From positions 1 through 55,204 of the forward strand of contig NW_003146673.1 of NCBI RefSeq assembly GCF_000003605.2: a stretch of DNA of 55,204 nt, read 5' to 3'. Below the pieces are notes generated by a model. That model saw only the letters and a list, made by a program, of their open reading frames with translations, was not told the DNA's origin and ran no database searches. Origin of the DNA: Saccoglossus kowalevskii (lineage: Eukaryota; Hemichordata; Enteropneusta; Harrimaniidae). Shown here in pieces: positions 10,241-23,300 of this stretch; position 1 is the stretch's first letter; every line of letters starts with the position of its first letter. Both the position numbers and the translations under genes were made by a program.

Positions 10241-12389
10241 GAGATTGGCCTGTACTCAACAACATAATACTATACTCTAGTGTGTTTCCAATAAGATTGG
10301 CCTGTACTCAACAACATAATATTATACTCTAATGTGTTTCCAATGAGATTGGCCTGTACTCAACAACATAATATTATACTCTAGTGTGTTTCCAATGAGA
10401 TTGGCCTGTACTAAACAACATAATATTATACTGTAGTGTGTTTCCAATGAGATAGGCCTGTACTCAACAACAGAATACTATACTCTAGTGTGTTTCCAAT
10501 GAGATTGGCCTGTACTCAACAACATAATATTATACTGTAGTGTGTTTCCAATGAATTTGGCCTGTACTCAACAACATAATACTATACTGTAGTGTGTTTC
10601 CAATGAGATTGGCCTGTACTCAACAACAAAATACTATACTGTAGTGTGTTTCCAATGAGATTGGCCTGTACTCAACAAAATAATATTATTCTCTAGTGTG
10701 TTTCCAATGAGATAGGCCTGTACTCAACAACAAAATACTATACTCTAGTGCCTTTTCAATGAGATTGGCCTGTACTCAACAAAATAATACTATACTCTAG
10801 TGTGTTTCCAATGAGATTGGCCTGTACTCAACAACATAATATTATACTCTAATGTGTTTCCAATGAGATTGGCCTGTACTCAACAACATAATACTATACT
10901 CTAGTGTGTTTCCAATGAGATTGGCCTGTACTCAACAACATAATATTATACTCTAGTGTATTTCCAATGAGATTGGCCTGTATTCAACAACATAATATTA
11001 TACTGTAGTGTGTTTCCAATGAGATAGGCCTGTACTCAACAACAAAATACTATACTCTAGTGTGTTTCCAATGAGATTGGCCTGTACTCAACAACATAAT
11101 ATTATACTGTAGTGTGTTTCCAATGAATTAGGCCTGTACTCAACAACATAATACTATACTGTAGTGTGTTTCCAATCAGATTGACCTGTACTCAACAAGA
11201 AAATACTATACTGTAGTGTGTTTCCAATGAGATTGGCCTGTACTCAACAACATAATATTATACTGTAGTGTGTTTCCAATGAGATTGGCCTGTACTCAAC
11301 AACAAAATACTATACTCTAGTGTGTTTCCAATGAGATTGGCCTGTACTCAACAACATAATATTATACTGTAGTGTGTTTCCAATGAGATTGGCCTGTACT
11401 CAACAACAAAATACTATACTCTAGTGTGTTTCCAATGAGATTGGCCTGTACTCAACAACATAATATTATACTCTAATGTGTTTCCAATGAGATTGGCCTG
11501 TACTCGACAACACAATACTATACTCTAGTGTGTTTCCAATGAGATTGGCCTGTACTCAACAACAAAATACTATACTCCAGTGTGTTTCCAATGAGATTGG
11601 CCTGTACTCAACAACATAATATTATACACTAATGTGTTTCCAATGAGATTGGCCTGTACTCAACAACAAAATACTATACTCTAGTGTGTTTCCAATGAGA
11701 TTGGCCTGTATTCAACAACATAATATTATACTGTAGTGTGTTTCCAATGAGATTGGCCTGTACTCAACAACATAATACTATGCTCTAGTGTGTTTCCAAT
11801 GAGATTGGCCTGTACTCAACAACATAATATTATACTGTAGTGTGTTTCCAATGAGATTGGCCTGTACTCAACAACAAAATACTATACTCTAGTGTGTTTC
11901 CAATGAGATTGGCCTGTATTCAACAACATAATATTATACTCTAATGTGTTTCCAATGAGATTGGCCTGTACTCAACAACAAAATACTATACTCTAGTGTG
12001 TTTCCAATGAGATTGGCCTGTACTCAACAGCATAATATTATACACTAATGTGTTTCCAATGAGATTGGCCTGTACTCAACAACATAATATTATACTGTAG
12101 TGTGTTTCCAATGAGATTGGCCTGTACTCAACAACATAATACTATACTCTAGTGTGTTTCCAATGAGATTGGCCTGTACTCAACAACATAATATTATACT
12201 CTAATGTGTTTCCAATGAGATTGGCCTGTACTCGACAACACAATACTATACTCTAGTGTGTTTCCAATGAGATTGGCCTGTACTCAACAAAATAATACTA
12301 TACTCTAGTGTGTTTCCAATGAGATTGGCCTGTACTCAACAACAAAATACTATACTCTAGTGTGTTTCCAATGAGATTGGCCTGTACTC

Positions 12390-13150
12390 AACAACATAAT
12401 ACTATACTCTAGTGTGTTTCCAATGAGATTGGCCTGTACTCAACAACATAATATTATACTGTAGTGTGTTTCCAGTGAGATAGGCCTGTACTCAACAACA
12501 AAATACTATACTCTAGTGTGTTTCCAACAACTCAACAACATAATATTAAACTGTAGTGTGTTTCCAATGAATTTGGCCTGTACTCAACAACATAATACTA
12601 TACTGTAGTGTGTTTCCAATGAGATTGGCCTGTACTCAACAACAAAATACTATACTGTAGTGTGTTTCCAATGAGATTGGCCTGTACTCAACAACATAAT
12701 ATTATACTGTAGTGTGTTTCCAATGAATTTGGCCTGTACTCAACAACATAATACTATACTGTAGTGTGTTTCCAATGAGATTGGCCTGTACTCAACAACA
12801 AAATACTATACTGTAGTGTGTTTCCAATGAGATTGGCCTGTACTCAACAAAATAATACTATACTCTAGTGTGTTTCCAATGAGATAGGCCTGTACTCAAC
12901 AACAAAATACTATACTCTAGTGCCTTTCCAATGAGATTGGCCTGTACTCAACAAAATAATACTATACTCTAGTGTGTTTCCAATGAGATTGGCCTGTACT
13001 CAACAACATAATATTATACTCTAATGTGTTTCCAATGAGATTGGCCTGTACTCAACAACATAATACTATACTCTAGTGTGTTTCCAATGAGATTGGCCTG
13101 TACTCAACAACATAATATTATACTCTAGTGTATTTCCAATGAGATTGGCC
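12390..13150 (+). repeat. Type C block sharing the 12-bp deletion with 46.8-47.56 kb
   Basis: On both sides of the 12-bp deletion the monomer order is the same in the two copies: GATAGG before; TAATATTAAAC, GAATTTGG, CTGTAG copies, a second GAATTTGG, AATAATAC, GATAGG, TGCCTTTCC (12921 and 47329), and TGTATTTCC after. One copy has CCAGTGAG where the other has CCAATGAG. The offset is 34,408 bp, equal to 662 monomers minus 16. Confidence 0.8.
12527..12528 (+). repeat. 12-bp deletion junction (first copy)
   Basis: The monomer reads TTTCCAACAACTCAAC: 12 bases between CCAA and CAACTCAAC or its equivalent are missing, giving a 40-bp unit that lacks the right CCAAT arm and GGCC. The same deletion, with the same neighbours (TAATATTAAAC then GAATTTGG), occurs at 46935, so the two descend from one event. 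Confidence 0.9.
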
Positions 13151-15854
13151 TGTATTCAACAACATAATATTATACTGTAGTGTGTTTCCAATGAGATAGG
13201 CCTGTACTCAACAACATAATACTATACTCTAGTGTGTTTCCAATGAGATTGGCCTGTACTCAACAACAAAATACTATACTCTAGTGTGTTTCCAATGAGA
13301 TTGGCCTGTACTCAAAAACATAATATTATACTCTAATGTGTTTCAAATGAGATTGGCCTGTACTCAACAACAATATACTATACTCTAGTGTGTTTCCAAT
13401 GAGATTGGCCTGTACTCAACAACAAAATACTATACTCTAGTGTGTTTCCAATGAGATTGGCCTGTACTCAACAACATAATATTATACTCTAATGTGTTTC
13501 CAATGAGATTGGCCTGTACTCAACAACAAATTACTATACTGTAGTGTGTTTACAATAAGATTGGCCAGCACTCAACAACAAAATACTATACTCTAGTGTG
13601 TTTCCAGTGAGATTGGCCTGTACTCAACAACATAATACTATACTCTAGTGTGTTTCCAATGAGATTGGCCTGTACTCAACAACATAATACTATACTCTAG
13701 TGTGTTTCCAATGAGATTGGCCTGTACTGAACAACATAATATTATACTGTAGTGTGTTTCCAATGAGATAGGCCTGTACTCAACAACAAAATACTATACT
13801 CTAGTGTGTTTCCAATGAGATTGGCCTGTACTCAACAACATAATATTATACTGTAGTGTGTTTCCAATGAATTTGGCCTGTACTCAACAACATAATACTA
13901 TACTGTAGTGTGTTTCCAATGAGATTGGCCTGTACTCAACAACAAAATACTATACTGTAGTGTGTTTCCAATGAGATTGGCCTGTACTCAACAACATAAT
14001 ATTATACTGTAGTGTGTTTCCAATGAGATTGGCCTGTACTCAACAACAAAATACTATACGCTAGTGTGTTTCCAATGAGATTGGACAGTACTCAACAACA
14101 TAATATTATACTGTAGTGTGTTTCCAATGAGATTGGCCTGTACTCAACAACATAATACTATACTCTAGTGTGTTTCCAATGAGATTGGCCTGTACTCAAC
14201 AACATAATATTATACTGTAGTGTGTTTCCAATGAGATTGGCCTGTACTCAACAAAAAAATACTATACTCTAGTGTGTTTCCAATGAGATTGGCCTGTACT
14301 CAACAACATAATACTATACTCTAGTGTGTTTCCAATGAGATTGGCCTGTACTCAACAACATAATATTATACTGTAGTGTGTTTCCAATGAGATTGGCCTG
14401 TACTCAACAACAAAAATACTATACTCTAGTGTGTTTCCAATGAGATTGGCCTGTACTCAACAACATAATACTATACTCTAGTGTGTTTCCAATGAGATTG
14501 GCCTGTATTCAACAACATAATATTATACTGTAGTGTGTTTCCAATGAGATAGGCCTGTACTCAACAACAAAATACTATACTCTAGTGTGTTTCCAATGAG
14601 ATTGGCCTGTACTCAACAACATAATATTATACTGTAGTGTGTTTCCAATGAATTTGGCCTGTACTCAACAACATAATACTATATTGTAGTGTGTTTCCAA
14701 TGAGATTGGCCTGTACTCAACAACAAAATACTATACTGTAGTGTGTTTCCAATGAGATTGGCCTGTACTCAACAACATAATATTATACTGTAGTGTGTTT
14801 CCAATGAATTTGGCCTGTACTCAACAACATAATACTATACTGTAGTGTGTTTCCAATGAGATTGGCCTGTACTCAACAACAAAATACTATACTCTAGTGT
14901 GTTTCCAATGAGATTGGCCTGTACTCAACAAAATAATACTATACTCTAGTGTGTTTCCAATGAGATAGGCCTGTACTCAACAACAAAATACTATACTCTA
15001 GTGCCTTTCCAATGAGATTGGCCTGTACTCAACAAAATAATACTATACTCTAGTGTGTTTCCAATGAGATTGGCCTGTACTCAACAACATAATATTATAC
15101 TCTAATGTGTTTCCAATGAGATTGGCCTGTACTCAACAACATAATACTATACTCTAGTGTGTTTCCAATGAGATTGGCCTGTACTCAACAACATAATATT
15201 ATACTCTAGTGTATTTCCCATGAGATTGGCCTGTATTCAACAACATAATATTATACTGTAGTGTGTTTCCAATGAGATAGGCCTGTACTCAACAACATAA
15301 TACTATACTCTAGTGTGTTTCCAATGAGATTGGCCTGTACTCAACAACAAAATACTATACTCTAGTGTGTTTCCAATGAGATTGGCCTGTACTCAAAAAC
15401 ATAATATTATACTCTAATGTGTTTCAAATGAGATTGGCCTGTACTCAACAACAAAATACTATACTCTAGTGTGTTTCCAATGAGATTGGCCTGTACTCAA
15501 CAACAAAATACTATACTCTAGTGTGTTTCCAATGAGATTGGCCTGTACTCAACAACATAATATTAAACTCTAATGTGTTTCCAATGAGATTGGCCTGTAC
15601 TCAACAACAAATTACTATACTGTAGTGTGTTTACAATGAGATTGGCCTGTACTCAACAACAAAATACTATACTCTAGTGTGTTTCCAGTGAGATTGGCCT
15701 GTACTCAACAACATAATACTATACTCTAGTGTGTTTCCAATGAGATTGGCCTGTACTCAACAACATAATACTATACTCTAGTGTGTTTCCAATGAGATTG
15801 GCCTGTACTCAACAACATAATATTATACTGTAGTGTGTTTCCAATGAGATAGGC

Positions 15855-16889
15855 CTGTACTCAACATCAAAATACTATACTGTAGTGTGTTTCCAATGAG
15901 ATTGGCCTGTACTCAACAACAAAATACTATACTGTAGTGTGTTTCCAATGAGATTGGCCTGTACTCAACAACATAATATTATACTGTAGTGTGTTTCCAA
16001 TGAGATTGGCCTGTACTCAACAACAAAATACTATACTCTAGTGTGTTTCCAATGAGATTGGCCTGTACTCAACAACATAATATTATACTGTAGTGTGTTT
16101 CCAATGAGATTGGCCTGTACTCAACAACAAAATACTATACTCTAGTGTGTTTCCAATGAGATTGGCCTGTACTCAACAACAAATTACTATACTGTAGTGT
16201 GTTTACAATGAGATTGGCCTGTACTCAACAACAAAATACTATACTCTAGTGTGTTTCCAGTGAGATTGGCCTGTACTCAACAACATAATACTATACTCTA
16301 GTGTGTTTCCAATGAGATTGGCCTGTACTCAACAACATAATACTATACTCTAAAGTGTTTCCAATGAGATTGGCCTGTACTCAACATCAAAATACTATAC
16401 TGTAGTGTGTTTCCAATGAGATTGGCCTGTACTCAACAACATAATATTATACTGTAGTGTGTTTCCAATGAATTTGGCCTGTACTCAACAACATAATACT
16501 ATACTGTAGTGTGTTTCCAATGAGATTGGCCTGTACTCAACAACAAAATACTATACTGTAGTGTGTTTCCAATGAGATTGGCCTGTACTCAACAACATAA
16601 TATTATACTGTAGTGTGTTTCCAATGAGATTGGCCTGTACTCAACAACAAAATACTATACTCTAGTGTGTTTCCAATGAGATTGGCCTGTACTCAACAAC
16701 ATAATATTATACTGTAGTGTGTTTCCAATGAGATTGGCCTGTACTCAACAACAAAATACTATACTCTAGTGTGTTTCCAATGAGATTGGCCTGTACTCAA
16801 CAACAAATTACTATACTGTAGTGTGTTTACAATGAGATTGGCCTGTACTCAACAACAAAATACTATACTCTAGTGTGTTTCCAGTGAGA
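15855..16889 (+). repeat. Second copy of the 6.17-7.20 kb block
   Basis: Carries CAACATCAAA at 15863 and 16383 with CTAAAGTG (16351), ACAAATTAC, TTTACAATG and CCAGTGAG between them, in the same order as 6.17-7.20 kb. After about 16.9 kb the two copies diverge (TAATATT with CTGTAG here, TAATACT with CTCTAG there). Confidence 0.8.
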
Positions 16890-17699
16890 TTGGCCTGTAC
16901 TCAACAACATAATATTATACTGTAGTGTGTTTCCAATGAGATAGGCTTGTACTCACAACAAAATACTATACTCTAGTGTGTTTCCAATGAGATTGGCCTG
17001 TACTCAACAACATAATATTAAACTGTAGTGTGTTTCCAATGAATTTGGCCTGTACTCAACAACATAATACTATACTGTAGTGTGTTTCCAATGAGATTGG
17101 CCTGTACTCAACAACAAAATACTATACTGTAGTGTGTTTCCAATGAGATTGGCCTGTACTCAACAACATAATATTATACTGTAGTGTGTTTCCAATGAGA
17201 TTGGCCTGTACTCAACAACATAATATTATACTCTAATGTGTTTCCAATGAGATTGGCCTGTGCTCAACAACATAATATTATACTCTAATGTGTTTTCAAT
17301 GAGATTGGCCTGTACTCAACAACATAATATTATACTCTAATGTGTTTCCAATGAGATTGGCCTGTACTCGACAACAAAATACTATACTCTAGTGTGTTTC
17401 CAATGAGATTGGCCTGTACTCAACAACATAATACTATACTCTAGTGTGTTTCCAATGAGATTGGCCTGTACTCAACAACAAAATACTATACTCTAGTGTG
17501 TTTCCAATGAGATTGGCCTGTACTCAACAACATAATATTATACTCTAATGTGTTTCCAATGAGATTGGCCTGTGCTCAACAACATAATATTATACTCTAA
17601 TGTGTTTTCAATGAGATTGGCCTGTACTCAACAACATAATATTATACTCTAATGTGTTTCCAATGAGATTTGCCTGTACTCGACAACAACATACTATAC

Positions 17700-18200
17700 T
17701 CTAGTGTGTTTCCAATGAGATTGGCCTGTACTCAACAACAAAATACTATACTCTAGTGTGTTTCCAATGAGATTGGCCTGTGCTCAACAACATAATACTA
17801 TACTCTAGTGTGTTTCCAATGAGATTGGCCTGTACTCAACAACATAATATTATATTGTAGTGTGTTTCCAATGAGATAGGCCTGTACTCAACAACAAAAT
17901 ACTATACTCTAGTGTGTTTCCAATGAGATTGGCCTGTACTCAACAACATAATATTAAACTGTAGTGTGTTTCCAATGAATTTGGCCTGTACTCAACAACA
18001 TAATACTATACTGTAGTGTGTTTCCAATGAGATTGGCCTGTACTCAACAACAAAATACTATACTGTAGTGTGTTTCCAATGAGATTGGCCTGTACTCAAC
18101 AACATAATATTATACTGTAGTGTGTTTCCAATGAATTTGGCCTGTACTCAACAACATAATACTATACTGTAGTGTGTTTCCAATGAGATTGGCCTGTACT
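17700..18200 (+). repeat. Block duplicated at 46.14-46.65 kb
   Basis: The rare GTGCTCAAC copy (about 17780), TATATTGTAG, GATAGG, TAATATTAAAC and two GAATTTGG copies recur in the same order with GTGCTCAAC at about 46220. The offset is 28,440 bp, equal to 547 monomers minus 4, the four single-base losses between. One copy has CTGCACTC where the other has CTGTACTC. Confidence 0.75.
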
Positions 18201-19859
18201 CAACAACATAATACTATACTGTAGTGTGTTTCCAATGAATTTGGCCTGTACTCAACAACATAATACTATACTGTAGTGTGTTTCCAATGAGATTGGCCTG
18301 TACTCAACAACAAAATACTATACTCTAGTGTGTTTCCAATGAGATTGGCCTGTACTCAACAACATAATACTATACTCTAGTGTGTTTCCAATGAGATTGG
18401 CCTGTACTCAACAACATAATATTATACTGTAGTGTGTTTCCAATGAGATAGGCCTGTACTCAACAACAAAATACTATACTCTAGTGTTTTTCCAATGAGA
18501 TTGGCCTGTACTCAATAACATAATATTAAACTGTAGTGTGTTTCCAATGAGATTGGCCTGTACTCAACAACATAATACTATACTCTAGTGTGTTTCCAAT
18601 GAGATTGGCCTGTACTCAACAACATAATATTATACTGTAGTGTGTTTCCAATGAGATTGGCCTGTACTCAACAACAAAATACTATACTCTAGTGTGTTTC
18701 CAATGAGATTGGCCTGTACTCAACAACATAATATTATACTCTAATGTGTTTCCAATGAGATTGGCCTGTACTCAACAACAAAATACTATACTCTAGTGTG
18801 TTTCCAATGAGATTGGCCTGTACTCAACAACATAATATTATACTGTAGTGTGTTTCCAATGAGATTGGCCTGTACTCAACAACAAAATACTATACTCTTG
18901 TGTGTTTCCAATGAGATTGGCCTGTACTCAACAACATAATATTATACTGTAGTGTGTTTCCAATGAGATTGGCCTGTACTCAACAACATAATACTATACT
19001 CTAATGTGTTTCCAATGAGATTGGCCTGTACTCAACAACAAAATACTATACTGTAGTGTGTTTACAATGAGATTGGCCTGTACTCAACAACAAAATACTA
19101 TACTCTAGTGTGTTTCCAATGCGATTGGCCTGTACTCAACAACAAAATACTATACTCTAGTGTGTTTCCAATGAGATTGGCCTGTACTCAACAACATAAT
19201 ACTATACTCTAATGTGTTTCCAATGAGATTGGCCTGGACTCAACAACAAAATACTATACTCTAGTGTGTTTCCAATGAGATTGGCCTGTACTCAACAACA
19301 TAATATTATACTCTAATGTGTTTCCAATGAGGTTGGCCTGTGCTCAACAACATAATATTATACTCTAATGTGTTTTCAATGAGATTGGCCTGTACTCAAC
19401 AACATAATATTATACTCTAATGTGTTTCCAATGAGATTGGCCTGTACTCGACAACAAAATACTATACTCTAGTGTGTTTCCAATGAGATTGGCCTGTACT
19501 CAACAACAAAATACTATACTCTAGTGTGTTTCCAATGAGATTGGCCTGTACTCAACAACAAAATACTATACTCTAGTGTGTTTCCAATGAGATTGGCCTG
19601 TACTCAACAACATAATATTATACTCTAATGTGTTTCCAATGAGATTGGCCTGTACTCAACAACAAAATACTATACTCTAGTGTGTTTCCAATGAGATTGG
19701 CCTGTACTCAACAACATAATATTATACTCTAATGTGTTTCCAATGAGATTGGCCTGTACTCAACAACAAAATACTATACTCTAGTGTGTTTCCAATGAGA
19801 TTGGCCTGTACTCAACAACATAATATTATACTGTAGTGTGTTTCCAATGAGATTGGCCT

Positions 19860-20340
19860 GTACTCAACAACATAATATTATACTCTAATGTGTTTCCAAT
19901 GAGATAGGCCTGTACTCAACAACAAAATACTATACTCTAGTGCCTTTCCAATGAGATTGGCCTGTACTCAACAATATAATATTATACTCTAGTGTATTTC
20001 CAATGAGATTGATCTGTATTCAACAACATAATATTATACTGTAGTGTGTTTCCAATGAGATTGGCCTGTACTCAACAACAAAATACTATACTCTAGTGTG
20101 TTTCCAATGAGATTGGCCTGTACTCAACAACATAATACTATACTCGAATGTGTTTCCAATGAGATTGGCCTGTACTCAACAACAACATACTATACTCTAG
20201 TGTGTTTCCAATGAGATTGGCCTGTACTCAACAACATAATATTATACTATAATGTGTTTCCAATGAGATTGGCCTGTACTCAACAAAATAATACTATACT
20301 CTAGTGTGTTTCCAATGTGACTGGCCTGTACTCAACAACA
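19860..20340 (+). repeat. Block duplicated at 24.02-24.5 kb
   Basis: GATAGG, TGCCTTTCC (19941), ACAATATAATATT, GATTGATCTG (GATCTG at 20011), CTCGAATG and ACAACAACATAC occur here and again with TGCCTTTCC at 24099 and GATCTG at 24169. The offset is 4,158 bp, 80 monomers minus the two single-base losses between. GATTGATCTG was seen only in these two copies. Confidence 0.8.
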
Positions 20341-23300
20341 TAATATTATACTGTAGTGTGTTTCCAATGAGATTGGCCTGTACTCAACAACATAATATTA
20401 TACTGTAGTGTGTTTCCAATGAGATTGGGCTGTACTCAACAACAAAATACTATACTCTAGTGTGTTTCCAATGAGATTGGCCTGTATTCAACAACATAAT
20501 ATTATACTCTAATGTGTTTCCAATGAGATTGGCCTGTACTCAACAACAAAATACTATACTCTAGTGTGTTTCCAATGAGATTGGCCTGTACTCAACAACA
20601 TAATATTATACACTAATGTGTTTCCAATGAGATTGGCCTGTACTCAACAACAAAATATTATACTGTAGTGTGTTTCCAATGAGATTGGCCTGTACTCAAC
20701 AACATAATACTATACTCTAGTGTGTTTCCAATGAGATTGGCCTGTACTCAACAACATAATATTATACTCTAATGTGTTTCCAATGAGATTGGCCTGTACT
20801 CGACAACACAATACTATACTCTAGTGTGTTTCCAATGAGATTGGCCTGTACTCAACAACAAAATACTATACTCTAGTGTGTTTCCAATGAGATTGGCCTG
20901 TACTCAACAACATAATATTATACTGTAATGTGTTTCCAATGAGATTGGCCTGTACTCAACAACATAATATTATACTCTAATGTGTTTCCAATGAGATAGG
21001 CCTGTACTCAACAACAAAATACTATACTCTAGTGCCTTTCCAATGAGATTGGCCTGTACTCAACAATATAATATTATACTGGAGTGTGTTTCCAATGAGA
21101 TTGGCCTGTACTCAACAACATAATACTATACTTGAATGTGTTTCCAATGAGATTGGCCTGTACTCAACAACAAAATACTATACTCTAGTGTGTTTCCAAT
21201 GAGATTGGCCTGTACTCAACAACATAATATTATACTCTAATGTGTTTCCAATGAGATTGGCCTGTACTCAACAAAATAATACTATACTCTAGTGTGTTTC
21301 CAATGTGACTGGCCTGTACTCAACAACATAATACTATACTCTAGTGTGTTTCCAATGAGATAGGCCTGTACTCAACAACACAATACTATACTCTAGTGTG
21401 TTTCCAATGAGATTGGCCTGTACTCAACAACATAATATTATACTCTAGTGTATTTCCAATGAGATTGGCCTGTATTCAACAACATAATATTATACTGTAG
21501 TGTGTTTCCAATGAGATTGGCCTGTACTCAACAACATAATATTATACTGTAGTGTGTTTCCAATGAGATTGGCCTGTGCTCAACAACAAAATACTATACT
21601 CTAGTGTGTTTCCAATGAGATTGGCCTGTACTCAACAACATAATATTATACTGTAGTGTGTTTCCAATGAGATTGGCCTGTACTCAACAACATAATACTA
21701 TACTCTAGTGTGTTTCCAATGAGATTGGCCTGTACTCAACAACATAATATTATACTGTAGTGTGTTTCCAATGAGATTGGCCTGTACTCAACAACAAAAT
21801 ACTATACTCTAGTGTGTTTCTAATGAGATTGGCCTGTACTCAAAAACATAATATTATACTGTAGTGTGTTTCCAATGAGATTGGCCTGTACTCATCAACA
21901 TAATACTATACTCTAGTGTGTTTCCAATGAGATTGGCCTGTACTCAACAACATAATATTATACTGTAGTGTGTTTCCAATGAGATTGGCCTGTACTCAAC
22001 AACAAAATACTATACTCTAGTGTGTTTCCAATGAGATTGGCCTGTACTCAACAACATAATACTATACTCTAGTGTGTTTCCAATGAGATTGGCCTGTACT
22101 CAACAACATAATATTATACTGTAGTGTGTTTCCAATGAGATTGGCCTGTACTCAACAACAAAATACTATACTCTAGTGTGTTTCCAATGAGATTGGCCTG
22201 TACTCAACAACATAATACTATACTCTAGTGTGTTTCCAATGAGATTGGCCTGTACTCAACAACATAATATTATACTGTAGTGTGTTTCCAATGAGATTGG
22301 CCTGTACTCAACAACAAAATACTATACTCTAGTGTGTTTCCAATGAGATTGGCCTGTACTCAACAACATAATATTATACTCTAATGTGTTTCCAATGAGA
22401 TTGGCCTGTACTCAACAACAAAATACTATACTCTAGTGTGTTTCCAATGAGATTGGCCTGTACTCAACAACATAATATTATACTGTAGTGTGTTTCCAAT
22501 GAGATTGGCCTGTACTCAACAACAAAATACTATACTCTTGTGTGTTTCCAATGAGATTGGCCTGTACTCAACAACATAATATTATACTGTAGTGTGTTTC
22601 CAATGAGATTGGCCTGTACTCAACAACATAATATTATACTCTAATGTGTTTCCAATGAGATTGGCCTGTACTCGACAACACAATACTATACTCTAGTGTG
22701 TTTCCAATGAAATTGGCCTGTACTCAACAACAAAATACTATACTCTAGTGTGTTTCCAATGAGATTGGCCTGTACTCAACAACATAATATTATACACTAA
22801 TGTGTTTCCAATGAGATTGGCCTGTACTCAACAACAAAATACTATACTGTAGTGTGTTTACAATGAGATTGGCCTGTACTCAACAACAAAATACTATACT
22901 CTAGTGTGTTTCCAGTGAGATTGGCCTGTACTCAACAACAAAATACTATACTCTAGTGTGTTCCAATGAGATTGGCCTGTACTCAACAAAATAATACTAT
23001 ACTCTAGTGTGTTTCCAATGAGATAGGCCTGTACTCAACAACGGAATACTATACTCTAGTGTATTTCCATTGAGATTGGCCTGTATTCAACAACATAATA
23101 TTATACTGTAGTGTGTTTCCAATGAGATTGGCCTGTACTCAACAACATAATACTATACTCGAATGTGTTTCCAATGAGATTGGCCTGTACTCAACAACAA
23201 CATACTATACTCTAGTGTGTTTCCAATGAGATTGGCCTGTACTCAACAACATAATATTATACTATAATGTGTTTCCAATGAGATTGGCCTGTACTCAACA

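Larger units (their letters stand above)
5591..18330 (+). repeat. Type C monomer segment, with B patches
   Basis: About 245 monomers marked by the GAATTTGG variant (about 6782, 7459, 8187, 8865, 9019, 10543, 12569, 12727, 13870, 14650, 14807, 16470, 17041, 17978, 18133, 18238), usually flanked by a TAATATTATACTGTAG copy before and a TAATACTATACTGTAG copy after. It also holds CCAGTGAG, CTAAAGTG, CAACATCAAA and the TGCCTTTCC block. Type B markers occur at 8.0-8.15 kb and 11.28-12.23 kb; the latter is a copied block from 2.9-3.8 kb. The 28-bp gain and one of the 12-bp deletions fall here. Confidence 0.55.
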
